DNA of 64,000 bases from Candidatus Nanohaloarchaea archaeon (lineage in GTDB: Archaea; Nanohalarchaeota; Nanosalinia; Nanosalinales; Nanosalinaceae). The notes beneath the pieces were generated by a model. The model saw only the letters and a list, made by a program, of their open reading frames with translations, was not told where the DNA came from and did not search any database. Positions 41,966 to 50,555 of this stretch are shown piece by piece. Where the stretch lies: the NCBI GenBank assembly GCA_013343275.1, contig CP046106.1, positions 124,001-188,000 on the forward strand, read 5' to 3'. How positions within the stretch are numbered: position 1 is the stretch's first letter; every line of letters starts with the position of its first letter. The position numbers were made by a program, and so were the translations under genes.

Positions 41966-42348
41966 CTATATAATCTCTTCTACAGGATTTCTTAGCACAA
42001 TTTTACCTACTGCTGCACCAATTAGCGCTCCAGCAATGACGTCAAACAGGAAATGCACTCCGAGATAGAGTCTGGAGAAACAGATCAGTGTCGCCATTGT
42101 GTACAGATACGGCCTTAACCCAGGTTTCCTACCTGAGAGAATTACTGCTAGTGTCCAGGCAACTGCCGAATGACCTGAAGGGAAGGAAGATGTGGTTGTG
42201 GATACTAGATGTTCTGCCAATTCAGGCCTGCTACAAGTAGAGCTGCGACGGAGAACGACGCCAGAGAAGTTACATTAGTGAAAAACTGGTTTAGCAGCGG
42301 GCTTCTCATGGCCTGTATAAGACCGTATTCTCCGGCGGCGTAGATCAT
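41966..42348 (-). pseudogene. PAP2-family phosphatase, broken
   Basis: The C-terminal part (41,966-42,220 frame) has SFPSGHSAVAW and SRLYLGVHFLFDVIAGALIG, motifs 2 and 3 of PAP2 phosphatases. The N-terminal helix piece (MIYAAGEYGLIQAMRSPLLN, start 42,348) lies in another frame and stops at 42,205. Between the two, motif 1 (KxxxxxxRP) and roughly 40 expected residues are missing. So a frameshift plus deletion has inactivated the gene, or an assembly error is present. The enzyme would dephosphorylate a membrane lipid phosphate. Confidence 0.7.
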
Positions 42349-42364
42349 AAGTCTTTTTCCTCTT

Positions 42365-43501
42365 CTAGAAAGTGTTTATCTGGTTCTCCACGCATTTCTT
42401 GGTTATTTCATCGATACTGTCGAGATGTCTCTGGATTATTTCCTGGAATTCTTCTTTCTCTGCGGGTGTTTCGACCTCGATCAGCTTCGGGTCGTCTATC
42501 GGAGCCCCTATCTGTGAGAGCATCTTCACCTGAGCGTATTCTCCGGTCTCTTCGTGTATGCTTTTCGCTATCTCACGTGACAGCAGGTTGTAGATCTTCC
42601 CGACGTGGGTAACAGGGTTTTTACCGGAGGCAGCCTCCATGCTCATCGATCTGTGCGGTGTTATCAGGCCGTTAACACGGTTTCCTCTGCCAACCGATCC
42701 ATCGTCACCCATCTCTGCCGAGGTCCCTGTAACAGTCATGTAGATCTCTTCCTCCTCTATATCATCGGCTGTATTGACATGTACTTCGGGATCCAGGCCG
42801 TTCTCACGCGCCTTTCTCTCGGCAACATCTCTCACGTTTTCGATATGGTTTCTGTAGTCATCCATGGAACCGGTTCGTGAGGAAATTGCTGGAGCTGCAA
42901 CAGTAAGAGTTATGCCCTCGCCCTGTCTCAAACCCATGACTTTCACGTCCTCTCCGCACTGATCAAGCTGTCTAACACCTTTCTCCACCTGCTTCACGGT
43001 TTTCTCTGCCGGTGAGAGAGGTGCGTGGCCTACGCCAAAGCTGGTGTCGTTCGACATTCTCTGTTCTCTCTCGTAGACTGCTGCCAGATCAGTAGACGTC
43101 TCTCCAATCCGGGACTTGAACTCTATTTGCGAAGGATCCAGGGCCTTGAAATTATCTTCAATATACTCTTTCGCGGCGTCCAGCGCTATCTTGTCGACGG
43201 GAATCTCTTCACCTTCAAACTGCTTCGTCGCACGGCCTGTCAACAGAATAAAGATAGGTTCTATAACTTCTCCACTATTGAACTCTGGATTGGACTCTCC
43301 AGCTACCAGCTGGGCCTCGTCTGTGTTGTGATGCAGTATGTGGCCGAATCTGTCTCTGTACTCTCTGGAGAGCTCGCGGGAGATCTTCTCGGCGATGCCG
43401 TCGCAGATGCTGTCTGGATGGCCAAGCCCTTTCCGCTCTACCAGTTCTACTTCTCTGTTTTTGACAGGGTCTGACTGTGTCTCGGTTCTTGAGATATTCA
43501 T
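42365..43501 (-). CDS. mat: S-adenosylmethionine synthetase, archaeal type
   Basis: Start at ATG 43,501 (MNISRTETQ). Protein of 378 aa with [46 protein letters not shown] and [20 protein letters not shown], typical of the archaeal MAT family, which differs from bacterial MetK. Makes SAM from Met and ATP. The PCMT gene, whose product uses SAM, lies 40 bp upstream on the same strand. Confidence 0.96.
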   Translation of the reverse strand: MNISRTETQSDPVKNREVELVERKGLGHPDSICDGIAEKISRELSREYRDRFGHILHHNTDEAQLVAGESNPEFNSGEVIEPIFILLTGRATKQFEGEEIPVDKIALDAAKEYIEDNFKALDPSQIEFKSRIGETSTDLAAVYEREQRMSNDTSFGVGHAPLSPAEKTVKQVEKGVRQLDQCGEDVKVMGLRQGEGITLTVAAPAISSRTGSMDDYRNHIENVRDVAERKARENGLDPEVHVNTADDIEEEEIYMTVTGTSAEMGDDGSVGRGNRVNGLITPHRSMSMEAASGKNPVTHVGKIYNLLSREIAKSIHEETGEYAQVKMLSQIGAPIDDPKLIEVETPAEKEEFQEIIQRHLDSIDEITKKCVENQINTF

Positions 43502-43541
43502 GTTGAGTACTGGTCTCTGTGGTTTCAATAATCTAGTGGTC

Positions 43542-44177
43542 TCAGAGGTTTTCTTCACGGTATTCTTCAGGTAATTCAGGCCCTTCATCCTCTTCCTCGA
43601 AAGGCATGAACCGGACCGGAGAGTGATCTGTTATCTCGCCTTTCTCGTACTTCCGGAGAACCTGTCCGTGATCCACGTAGACCGGTGCAACGATGATTCC
43701 ATCCTCGGTAAGATGTCTGCGTGCCTCATCGAAAGAGTCGATAGCACAGGAGTACAGTATCCTGTCGAATTCACCTTCTACAGGATTGAAACCGTTTCCA
43801 TGGAGAATTTTTACGTTGTCGTAATCCAGTCTCTCACGGGAGTTCTCGATTACTTCCTCGATGATGTCTACTCCGATAACCTCTCCATCTGTCAACTCGG
43901 CAAGTAGAGCTACCTGGTACCCGGAACCGGAACCAATCTCAATCACTCGATCATTTTCCCCGACATCCAGCAACTCAGTGTTCTCCGCGATAACACTGGG
44001 CTGAGAAGTCACTGAACCGCCGGCTATCGGCAGAGGAGTATCAGCATAGGCCTTATCTTTATGCGGCTCAGGGACAAAATCCTTCCTGTCCACGTTCCTG
44101 AAGGCCTGCTCCACTCTATCCGACTCTATAATACCTCTTTCAACCAGACGGTCAACCATCTCATCGTTAGACTCCAT
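43542..44177 (-). CDS. pcm: Protein-L-isoaspartate O-methyltransferase
   Basis: Protein of 211 aa. SQPSVIAENTELL, VIEIGSGSGYQVALLAEL (SAM site) and GEVIGVDIIEEV match PCMT. It repairs isoaspartyl residues in aged proteins. Followed by the SAM synthetase gene. Confidence 0.93.
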   Translation of the reverse strand: MESNDEMVDRLVERGIIESDRVEQAFRNVDRKDFVPEPHKDKAYADTPLPIAGGSVTSQPSVIAENTELLDVGENDRVIEIGSGSGYQVALLAELTDGEVIGVDIIEEVIENSRERLDYDNVKILHGNGFNPVEGEFDRILYSCAIDSFDEARRHLTEDGIIVAPVYVDHGQVLRKYEKGEITDHSPVRFMPFEEEDEGPELPEEYREENL

Positions 44178-44264
44178 AAAAGGCCTTATTCTGGGCCTAG
44201 AGTTTTCAGTTTTGTGACCGGGGATAGAACGCGGAGAAGTTAAGAAAAAAGGAAAGAGAGGATT

Positions 44265-44777
44265 CTATTCCAGCTTGCTGTCGATACTCTGAAGGAGCTT
44301 CCTTATCTCTTTCAGTTCCTGAAGCTGTTCGTCTGAGCCGGTTTCTTTCTTACCGGTGCTCTGGCCTTTCTCCTTTTTCAGGTGTCTGTTGATGATCTGT
44401 TCGACCTCTCGCGGGTTGTCGATGCTGTTGAAACGCATCTCGACTCCCTGACCTCCAGCAGTGGAGATTTCGATATTTCCGTAGTCGAAGTAGCTGCCGA
44501 GGACTCCCTGACTGAAGCTGATGTTCTGTACCTTGTCGAAACCGATCTTCTGCACGTTACGCGAGAGAACACCGGACTTCCTGTAAAGGCCTTGATCGGT
44601 AACCACGAAGTACGTGTTTTTGACGCTGTAGTAAGCGCCAACGATAATCGCAATACCGATAAGGAACGGAATCAGCGGAATACCGACGATAACAGCTGGC
44701 AAAATGCTTTTGATACGAGGCTGGCCCTGCCACAGAACCTCCTCATCATCGTCCAGATTAACCCAGTCAACTGACAT
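44265..44777 (-). CDS. PH-domain membrane protein (YdbS-like)
   Basis: Protein of 170 aa. EEVLWQGQPRI, two adjacent hydrophobic helices (about 26-52) and TYFVVTDQGLYRKSGVLSRNVQKI, the hallmark of bacterial PH (bPH2) YdbS/YdbT proteins. C-terminal coiled coil. Membrane-associated; function in this family is not defined. Confidence 0.85.
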   Translation of the reverse strand: MSVDWVNLDDDEEVLWQGQPRIKSILPAVIVGIPLIPFLIGIAIIVGAYYSVKNTYFVVTDQGLYRKSGVLSRNVQKIGFDKVQNISFSQGVLGSYFDYGNIEISTAGGQGVEMRFNSIDNPREVEQIINRHLKKEKGQSTGKKETGSDEQLQELKEIRKLLQSIDSKLE

Positions 44778-44820
44778 AACAGAAAAATATTCGAGAGAAA
44801 GAAAAATTAAACTAACGGCC

Positions 44821-45438
44821 TCACTCCTCTATAATACTGGAGGCCTTCTCAATCTCATACTCTACAATGCCGTGATTGGACCCTTCCATAATGTACTTCT
44901 CGATCTCTCCGTTCAACTCCTCTAAAACTTTCTCAGTGGCGTTAACTCTTTCAAGAGGGATGTGAGGATCGTTATCAGAACAGCCGATGAACACAGGGGT
45001 CTCTTCCAGGTCACCGCTGAAATCTCCGATCTCTTCTCCAATAAGGCCTCCGCTGAACAGGATCGCTCCGCCGTATCTGTCAGGATTCGATGCTGTATAC
45101 TCTGAGGCCAGGCAGGCTCCCTGAGAGAAACCAAGGAGATATACGTTGTCTTTTCCAACTTTTTCAGAGGCCTTCTCTACCAGCGTGTCTACTTTGCGCA
45201 GTGCGGAGTCCAGATGCGGTTGATTTTTCTCCCGTGGCTCAAGAAAGCTGTGGGGATACCAGGTCCTGCGAGAGGCCTGAGGAGCAAGATACGCTGCCTC
45301 AGGAAGCTGTTCGGAAAGCTGGATCATTCCTCCTGCGGAAGCGCCACGACCGTGAAGCATGATAACGGCCTTTTCCGCTTCCTTCAGATCAAGGCCTGCG
45401 GTCTGTACCGGTTGATCTTCGTGTATCTCTTCTGTCAC
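44821..45438 (-). CDS. Phospholipase/carboxylesterase, MhqD-like
   Basis: Protein of 205 aa. Alpha/beta hydrolase with VIMLHGRGASAGG, LLGFSQGACLA (nucleophile Ser), SDNDPHIPL (Asp) and GSNHGI (His), complete triad. It overlaps the dioxygenase gene by 4 bp. The pairing of a ring-cleaving dioxygenase and this esterase recalls the mhqOD quinone-resistance genes of Bacillus; it probably hydrolyses the ring-cleavage product. Confidence 0.85.
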   Translation of the reverse strand: MTEEIHEDQPVQTAGLDLKEAEKAVIMLHGRGASAGGMIQLSEQLPEAAYLAPQASRRTWYPHSFLEPREKNQPHLDSALRKVDTLVEKASEKVGKDNVYLLGFSQGACLASEYTASNPDRYGGAILFSGGLIGEEIGDFSGDLEETPVFIGCSDNDPHIPLERVNATEKVLEELNGEIEKYIMEGSNHGIVEYEIEKASSIIEE

Positions 45439-46364
45439 TGGTTGATCTCCTCCTCTCTGAACTCTGGAAGGTTCTCTAGAATCTCCTCTCTACGATCCTG
45501 AAGCTCTTCAGGCAGCACGAAGTTTGTTCCGAGCTCCTCTACAGACTCATCTGCGGTATAGCCAGGCCCCATGGTGGAGAACTCGAAGAGAACTCCGGTA
45601 GGCATCCGGCAGTAGATCGAGGAGAAGTACTTCCTGCTGATAACTGGTGATGGCTGAAGGCCGATTCTCTGCAGTTGATCTCTCCATTTCTCGAGTTCTT
45701 GCTCGCTTTCTGCAGCTTTAAACGCGGTGTGGTGGACACTGCCTCGGCCCATCCTGCCGTGTTCAGAAGTCTCGATTATCTCAACTCCAGAACCATCTTC
45801 TGCCTCGTAGTAAGTATCTTCAAGGCCTTTAATCTCTTCCAGATCCATTATATCAAGTACTTTCTCCAAGTCCTCAGAGCTGTGGGCCTGTACTGTTACG
45901 TGGTGCATTCCACGGATCTGGTTTTCTTCTGGAACAGTGCTGTCGGGCCATGGCGTGTAGTCTTCGGTATCTTCCGGGATCAGTCGAAGTGAGAGGCCGT
46001 CAGGGTCTTCAAAACTTAGAGTTTCTTTCCCATGCCATTTTTCATTTTCAAAGTCGAGGCCTTCATCTTCCAGTCTATCTTTCCAGTAATCTACTGAGTT
46101 CTCGGGTATTCTGAGGCCTAGCTCTGTGATCATTCCGGCGCCGGGCTTTCCTTTTTGCTGGGCCATTCCGGGGAAGAATGTTACGCTGGTGCCGGGGGAG
46201 CCTTCTCTGTCGCCGTAGAATAGGTGGTACATCTCCGGTGCGTCGTGGTTGACAGTTTTCTTGACCATGCGGAGGCCTAGAGTGTTTACGTAGAACTTGG
46301 CGTTTTCTGTTGGGTCGCCTGCGATCGCTGTGAAATGGTGGAGGCCTTTAACTTCTGGTGTCAT
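45435..46364 (-). CDS. Ring-cleaving dioxygenase, glyoxalase fold (MhqO-like)
   Basis: Protein of 309 aa with two VOC modules: GLHHFTAIAGDPTENAKFY in the first, GMHHVTVQAHSSEDLE in the second, plus a later HHTAF (about 219) and FEFST with the metal Glu. These match the extradiol dioxygenase/MhqO family that opens hydroquinone rings. First gene of the two-gene minus-strand unit; the HxlR regulator is divergent, so quinone stress is the likely trigger. Confidence 0.88.
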   Translation of the reverse strand: MTPEVKGLHHFTAIAGDPTENAKFYVNTLGLRMVKKTVNHDAPEMYHLFYGDREGSPGTSVTFFPGMAQQKGKPGAGMITELGLRIPENSVDYWKDRLEDEGLDFENEKWHGKETLSFEDPDGLSLRLIPEDTEDYTPWPDSTVPEENQIRGMHHVTVQAHSSEDLEKVLDIMDLEEIKGLEDTYYEAEDGSGVEIIETSEHGRMGRGSVHHTAFKAAESEQELEKWRDQLQRIGLQPSPVISRKYFSSIYCRMPTGVLFEFSTMGPGYTADESVEELGTNFVLPEELQDRREEILENLPEFREEEINQ

Positions 46365-46373
46365 AATGTTATC

Positions 46374-46391
46374 TGGTTTGAAAACGAACCA
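46374..46391. promoter_or_regulatory. Operator palindrome of the mhq-like cluster
   Basis: TGGTTTGAAAACGAACCA is a near-perfect palindrome between the divergent genes. The plus-strand TATA-like ATTAAATA follows about 30 bp before the regulator start. Likely HxlR site. Confidence 0.55.
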
Positions 46392-46424
46392 TTAAATAAA
46401 GTGAAGGGACACAGGTGTAACCAC

Positions 46425-46763
46425 ATGCAACAGGAAAACGCTGGGCCGTGCTCGATAGTCGAATCGTTCGACATGATTGGCTCGAAATGGAAACTGATAG
46501 TACTCAACGACCTGCAGGGCGGAGAGAAAAGGTTCAACCAGCTGAAGAGATCGACAGAGGCCTCCTCGAGGACGCTTTCACGTGTACTTCAGAACCTGAA
46601 GGGTGAAGGCCTTGTAGAGAAAAGAGTCGAAGATGGAAACCCGGTAGCAACTTTTTACTCGTTGACCGAGGCCGGAAAATCGCTGTGCCCGGTATTCGAA
46701 GAGATAGAGGACTGGGCTGATGAATGGCTGAACGAGGCAGAAATTAAAAATTCGGAGGCCTGA
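46425..46763 (+). CDS. HxlR-family transcriptional regulator
   Basis: Start at ATG 46,425 (MQQENAGPCS); the longer frame overlaps the operator. Protein of 112 aa with GPCSIVESFDMIGSKWKLIVLNDLQGG, FNQLKRSTEASSRTLSRVLQNL (recognition helix) and a YSLTEAGKSL wing. The single Cys (CSI) is where HxlR/HypR proteins sense quinones or oxidants. Likely represses the divergent dioxygenase/esterase pair. Confidence 0.9.
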   Translation: MQQENAGPCSIVESFDMIGSKWKLIVLNDLQGGEKRFNQLKRSTEASSRTLSRVLQNLKGEGLVEKRVEDGNPVATFYSLTEAGKSLCPVFEEIEDWADEWLNEAEIKNSEA

Positions 46764-46772
46764 AACTTTTTC

Positions 46773-47339
46773 ATGAACTTCAAAGAAAAGTACTCAGATT
46801 TCTTCGAAACACTGCATCCGAACTACTGGGACGAGGACCGGTTCGTACCGGCGGTAGGCCCGGAAGACGCGGATGTAATGATGATAGGCGAGGCCCCGGG
46901 AGCGAACGAAGTGGAGGAAGGAGAGCCTTTCGTCGGAAGAGCTGGAGAACGACTCAATGATATACTTCACGATATCGATGTTGATCGGGACGAAATCTAT
47001 ATTACCAATCTGGTGAAGATCAGGCCTCCTGACAACCGCGATCCGAAAAGCGATGAGATCGAGGCCTGGGCACCGCTTCTCGAACAGGAAATCGAGAACG
47101 TCGAGCCGGATATAATCGTGACTCTGGGGAACTTCGCATCCAAGCACATGCTCGATACTTCCAAAGGAATCAGCAAGATTCACGGCCGGATATTCACACG
47201 TGAGGGCCAGAAAATCATGCCGGTATACCATCCGGCAGCAACACTGTACGACCGATCTAAAGGCCCGGAACTTGAGAAAGACCTGAGAAAGGCCTTTGGG
47301 AAAGAAGAGTCTGGTCAGAAGAAGTTCACTGATTTCTAG
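46773..47339 (+). CDS. Uracil-DNA glycosylase, family 4-like, without Fe-S cysteines
   Basis: Protein of 188 aa. GEAPGANEVEEGEPFVGRAGERL (motif A, 39-61), ITNLVKIRPPDNRDP and YHPAATLY (motif B) define UDG family 4. Family 4 binds a [4Fe-4S] cluster with four Cys; here the Cys in VKxRPP is Ile83, the one after the NRDP region is Trp99, and the protein contains no cysteine at all. Removes uracil from DNA, presumably with a cluster-free fold. Confidence 0.88.
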   Translation: MNFKEKYSDFFETLHPNYWDEDRFVPAVGPEDADVMMIGEAPGANEVEEGEPFVGRAGERLNDILHDIDVDRDEIYITNLVKIRPPDNRDPKSDEIEAWAPLLEQEIENVEPDIIVTLGNFASKHMLDTSKGISKIHGRIFTREGQKIMPVYHPAATLYDRSKGPELEKDLRKAFGKEESGQKKFTDF

Positions 47340-47378
47340 GCCGGAAAATACTTCAGACTTCCCACCTTAACTTTCACT

Positions 47379-47567
47379 ATGGTAGGGTCGCCTTATCAGG
47401 GCCGTGAAAGTATAGAGAAACTTGTCCAGGAGGAAGAGCTACCGGACCTGTCCGATTTCTCATACAGGGAAGGCCTAAGTGGCGATAGAGATATAATCTA
47501 TGAGGAAGACAGTATGAAGGCCTGGCTTTCGGCAGAGTACTCTCTCGATCTGTCGGAGGAGCTGTAG
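47379..47567 (+). CDS. Small acidic protein, unknown
   Basis: Acidic protein of 62 aa with no recognised family; located between the UDG and m5C methyltransferase genes. It may be a small regulator or a partner of either. Confidence 0.5.
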   Translation: MVGSPYQGRESIEKLVQEEELPDLSDFSYREGLSGDRDIIYEEDSMKAWLSAEYSLDLSEEL

Positions 47568-47609
47568 AGCCTTCTCCATTCTAAAAGTTTAGTAACCTAA
47601 AAATACTCT

Positions 47610-48476
47610 ATGAAGAAGTACAAACCTATAATCGATGACTGGGATGCCTTCAAGGCAGAATCAGACGAGCATCCGGTTAACGCTGTCAGAAAAAACCCGC
47701 TGAAGGCAAAGGAAGACTTCGAGGAGAAACTTGCTGAGAGATTTCAATATGAGAAAGCAGACTGGGCCGATGGAATCTACAGGCTCGATACGGAATCCCC
47801 GGGGAAAAGCCTTCTGCACTGGAGAGGAGAGTACTATGTACAGGAGGAATCCGCAGCCCTACCTATAGAAGTACTGGATCCAAAGCCCGGAGAAAAAGTA
47901 CTTGACATGTGCGCCGCACCTGGGGGAAAAACCACTCAGATAGCTGCAAAAATGAATAATAAAGGCCTTGTAGTAGCAAACGATGAATCCAGCCAGCGAA
48001 TGAAAAGCTTGCACGCCAACGTCTACAGGACAGGCTCAGCTATTGTAGACGCCACCAACTACGATGCCCGAAGGCTACCTGAGGAGAAATTCGACAGAAT
48101 ACTTGTCGATGCACCCTGTTCGGGTGAAGGAGATCGTTTCTACGAAACATTTACAGCTATCGATGAGCAGGACTCCCGTGACCTGGCCAAGCTACAGTTT
48201 CAGATACTGGAAAAGGCCTCACAGATGATCAGAGAAGGAGGAACGGTTGTCTATTCCACATGTACTATCAGCCCGATTGAAAACGAGGGAGTGGTACAGA
48301 GAGCTGTAGATGAGACAGAACTGGAACTTAAAGAGATCGAAACCAGTATACCGCACGTAGAAGGGGTAGACTCTTTCGAGGATCTTGATTACGATGCTGA
48401 TATGAGCAAATGCGTCCGCGTATATCCACATCACGTTAATTCAGGGGTGATCTTCGTTGCAAAACTTGAGAAGTAA
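47610..48476 (+). CDS. RNA m5C methyltransferase (NOL1/NOP2/Sun family)
   Basis: Protein of 288 aa. VLDMCAAPGGKTTQIA (SAM site), DAPCSGEG (near 168, catalytic Cys) and STCTISPIENE (near 216, second Cys). Comparable to archaeal Trm4-type tRNA methyltransferases. Overlaps the PUA-domain gene by 20 bp, which supplies an RNA-binding domain as a separate polypeptide. Confidence 0.92.
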   Translation: MKKYKPIIDDWDAFKAESDEHPVNAVRKNPLKAKEDFEEKLAERFQYEKADWADGIYRLDTESPGKSLLHWRGEYYVQEESAALPIEVLDPKPGEKVLDMCAAPGGKTTQIAAKMNNKGLVVANDESSQRMKSLHANVYRTGSAIVDATNYDARRLPEEKFDRILVDAPCSGEGDRFYETFTAIDEQDSRDLAKLQFQILEKASQMIREGGTVVYSTCTISPIENEGVVQRAVDETELELKEIETSIPHVEGVDSFEDLDYDADMSKCVRVYPHHVNSGVIFVAKLEK

Positions 48477-48891
48477 AGGATACCGCTATCTGGAGGACAG
48501 GTTTGGAATAGAGGAAGGCGATCTTGAGAGCCTGGAGCTTGTAGAGCGGCATGATGATCTGTGGCTGGCCTCGGAAGAGGAAACAGGTTACGACGCCGAG
48601 ACTCGAGGGATAAGAGCGCTTCGGGATACCGGTATTGGCCTTAAACCCACGACTTATCTGTTGCAGCAGCTAGATGAGAAAATTGAGAAAAATATCGTTG
48701 ACCTGACGGACGAAGAGTTCAAGGATCTGCTGGCCAGGGAAAACATGATTGACAGAGAACTGAGTGAGGGAGGATACGTGGCCCTGAAATATGGTTCAAG
48801 GATCGTAGGCTGCGGTTTCTACAAGAACGAGAAGGTCTCCAGCAGGATTCCCAAAGGCCGCTCAAAAGAACTTCTGAAAGCGCTTTTCTAG
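48457..48891 (+). CDS. PUA-domain RNA-binding protein
   Basis: Protein of 144 aa, TTG start, overlapping the methyltransferase gene. The C-terminal part GGYVALKYGSRIVGCGFYKNEKVSSRIPKG matches the PUA domain (GGYV... VGxGxYxxG type). Likely helps the methyltransferase bind tRNA. Confidence 0.7.
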   Translation: MQNLRSKGYRYLEDRFGIEEGDLESLELVERHDDLWLASEEETGYDAETRGIRALRDTGIGLKPTTYLLQQLDEKIEKNIVDLTDEEFKDLLARENMIDRELSEGGYVALKYGSRIVGCGFYKNEKVSSRIPKGRSKELLKALF

Positions 48892-49130
48892 TGTCCGTCG
48901 CCTGAACTATCGATTATAGCTTCCAGAATATAGACGACGAGTAACAGGCCTGTCAGCTGCGCTGCAATTATCTCAGGAGTGGTGGATATCTGGAGCAGGT
49001 TAGTGGAGCCGTAACCCTGGTTCTTCAGAAGCATAAAGTCGTAGCCAAGGACGGCAACTGTCATTATATCTACAACTGTAGATCCCTCAATCTTTTCCCG
49101 AAGACCTCCGCCACTACTACCGTAACTCAT
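48888..49130 (-). CDS. Small membrane protein
   Basis: Protein of 80 aa with two hydrophobic segments (about 20-37 and 53-71). No family recognised. Overlaps the PUA gene end by 4 bp. Confidence 0.6.
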   Translation of the reverse strand: MSYGSSGGGLREKIEGSTVVDIMTVAVLGYDFMLLKNQGYGSTNLLQISTTPEIIAAQLTGLLLVVYILEAIIDSSGDGH

Positions 49131-49194
49131 AGTTTCAGATTTCGAGGCCTGAAATAAATAAGCTACCTGTCTCTAACTCCAGGCCCTCTTTACC

Positions 49195-49202
49195 TATATA
49201 AA
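49195..49202 (+). promoter_or_regulatory. TATA box of 5S rRNA
   Basis: TATATAAA, centred about 29 bp before the 5S start, with a purine-poor upstream context; typical archaeal TATA spacing. Confidence 0.7.
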
Positions 49203-49227
49203 AGTTACAGTCTGTATTTTTGCATAC

Positions 49228-49338
49228 TGGCGGCCATAGCGAGGGGGCAACACCCGTACCCATTCCGAACACGGAAGTAAAGTCCCTCAGCGATCGCATC
49301 AGTACTGCCTTTTCGGCGGAAGCGTGCGGACGCTGCCA
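49228..49338 (+). rRNA. rrf: 5S rRNA
   Basis: Stem TGGCGGC/GCTGCCA closes the molecule. The loop sequence CCCGTACCCATTCCGAACACGG is the conserved 5S core. It stands alone, with no 16S or 23S within the window. Ends are estimated from the terminal stem. Confidence 0.93.
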
Positions 49339-49403
49339 GACTATTTTTACCTTTCGTTTCTCCGATCGAAAGAGTTAATTACTTCTTCTGTGAAGACACT
49401 GTC

Positions 49404-50090
49404 ATGATCTCTGCTCTTGAGGACGCAGTCAGGGGATACTGGCCCTATAAAATCTCTACTGTACTTGTTCTGCTGATTCTCTTCTTCGGGTCTGTAATGG
49501 TGATGGATCAGAGGATTGATGCTAACTCTGATGCTGCGATCGCAAATGTAGAAGTAACAGCAAACCTTTCCGCAGTATACGCATTCCAGCACTACTATAA
49601 CAGTACCAATCAATCTCAAAACGTTCAGAAGATGCAGGGTTTGAGAGAGGATACTCTGGACAGCTCCCAGACTGTCAAGAGAGGAAAAGTTTACCAGGCG
49701 GCGCTTTTTACTGGGTTTGCAATAAAGCAGATAGATCCCTTTTACCGTGTTCCCTGTCTAGAAACCTCAGACGGCTGTATATTCTATTTAGATAAGAGCG
49801 TCAGGCAGGAAATTAGTTCCATACTTGATAAGTCGGGCTCGGAGCAGTTTCTCAGAGATTTCGCAGACAACTATAACTTGACTGTTGAAGAACGGTTCTA
49901 CAACAAGTACTCCAGAAATAACACTGGGACTCCAGGAAGTTTCGGTGCATCATTGCTGGAGAAAGGCTCTGGGAAAGAACTGGATGCTACAACTTTCACA
50001 GTTAATGCCCTCTACCTGGCTATACTTGGACTAATTATCTCAACTTTTGCTGCATTCCTGCGAGAGATGATTAAAGGTGATAGAAGCTGA
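49404..50090 (+). CDS. Two-helix membrane protein, unknown
   Basis: Protein of 228 aa with hydrophobic segments at about 17-33 and 199-220 and a large outside domain with N-x-S/T sequons (NLS, NST, NQS) and a Cys pair. No family recognised. The downstream Nudix gene overlaps its stop. Confidence 0.6.
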   Translation: MISALEDAVRGYWPYKISTVLVLLILFFGSVMVMDQRIDANSDAAIANVEVTANLSAVYAFQHYYNSTNQSQNVQKMQGLREDTLDSSQTVKRGKVYQAALFTGFAIKQIDPFYRVPCLETSDGCIFYLDKSVRQEISSILDKSGSEQFLRDFADNYNLTVEERFYNKYSRNNTGTPGSFGASLLEKGSGKELDATTFTVNALYLAILGLIISTFAAFLREMIKGDRS

Positions 50091-50521
50091 GTAAGCTCAC
50101 TTCGTGGATTCTCTGGAAGGGAGAAAATATTGGGGCAAAAATTCTCTCTAAGTTTCTGTGGCCGCCGGCAGCAGCACACACAGTAGTAATCAGAGATGGA
50201 AGTTTACTGGCTGTGAATACTGGAGAGTACCTCATGCTGCCAGGAGGCCTTCTTGACGCAGGAGAAAGCTTTGAGGATGCAGCAGTCAGGGAGACAAGAG
50301 AGGAAACAGGCCTGGAGATCGAACTGAGAAATGAAATAAAGATAGAGCGTAGAGAAGGCCTAGGGCCTGCAGCTTTCTTCACTGCAGATGTGGCTGGTGG
50401 AGAAATGCAGGGGTCGTGGGAAGGAGAACCGTGCTGGGTTCCTCTGGAACAGGTGGAAGATCACCGGTGGCGTTACAACAGGGATATGCGCTCGCTTATC
50501 GATGAAGCAGAAACCAGATGA
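50087..50521 (+). CDS. Nudix hydrolase with probable CTG start
   Basis: The frame needed for a full Nudix fold (HTVVIRDGSLLAV strand before the box) reaches back to 50,087. The codon there is CTG, overlapping the TGA of the previous gene in a CTGA 4-bp overlap; no ATG, GTG or TTG precedes the strand. The 144-aa product has GGLLDAGESFEDAAVRETREETGLE, a complete Nudix box. The GTG at 50,213 would delete the first strand. Substrate unknown. Confidence 0.75.
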   Translation: MSKLTSWILWKGENIGAKILSKFLWPPAAAHTVVIRDGSLLAVNTGEYLMLPGGLLDAGESFEDAAVRETREETGLEIELRNEIKIERREGLGPAAFFTADVAGGEMQGSWEGEPCWVPLEQVEDHRWRYNRDMRSLIDEAETR

Positions 50522-50555
50522 AACTGGTAAATAAGTTGACACCAATCTCTGCAAC

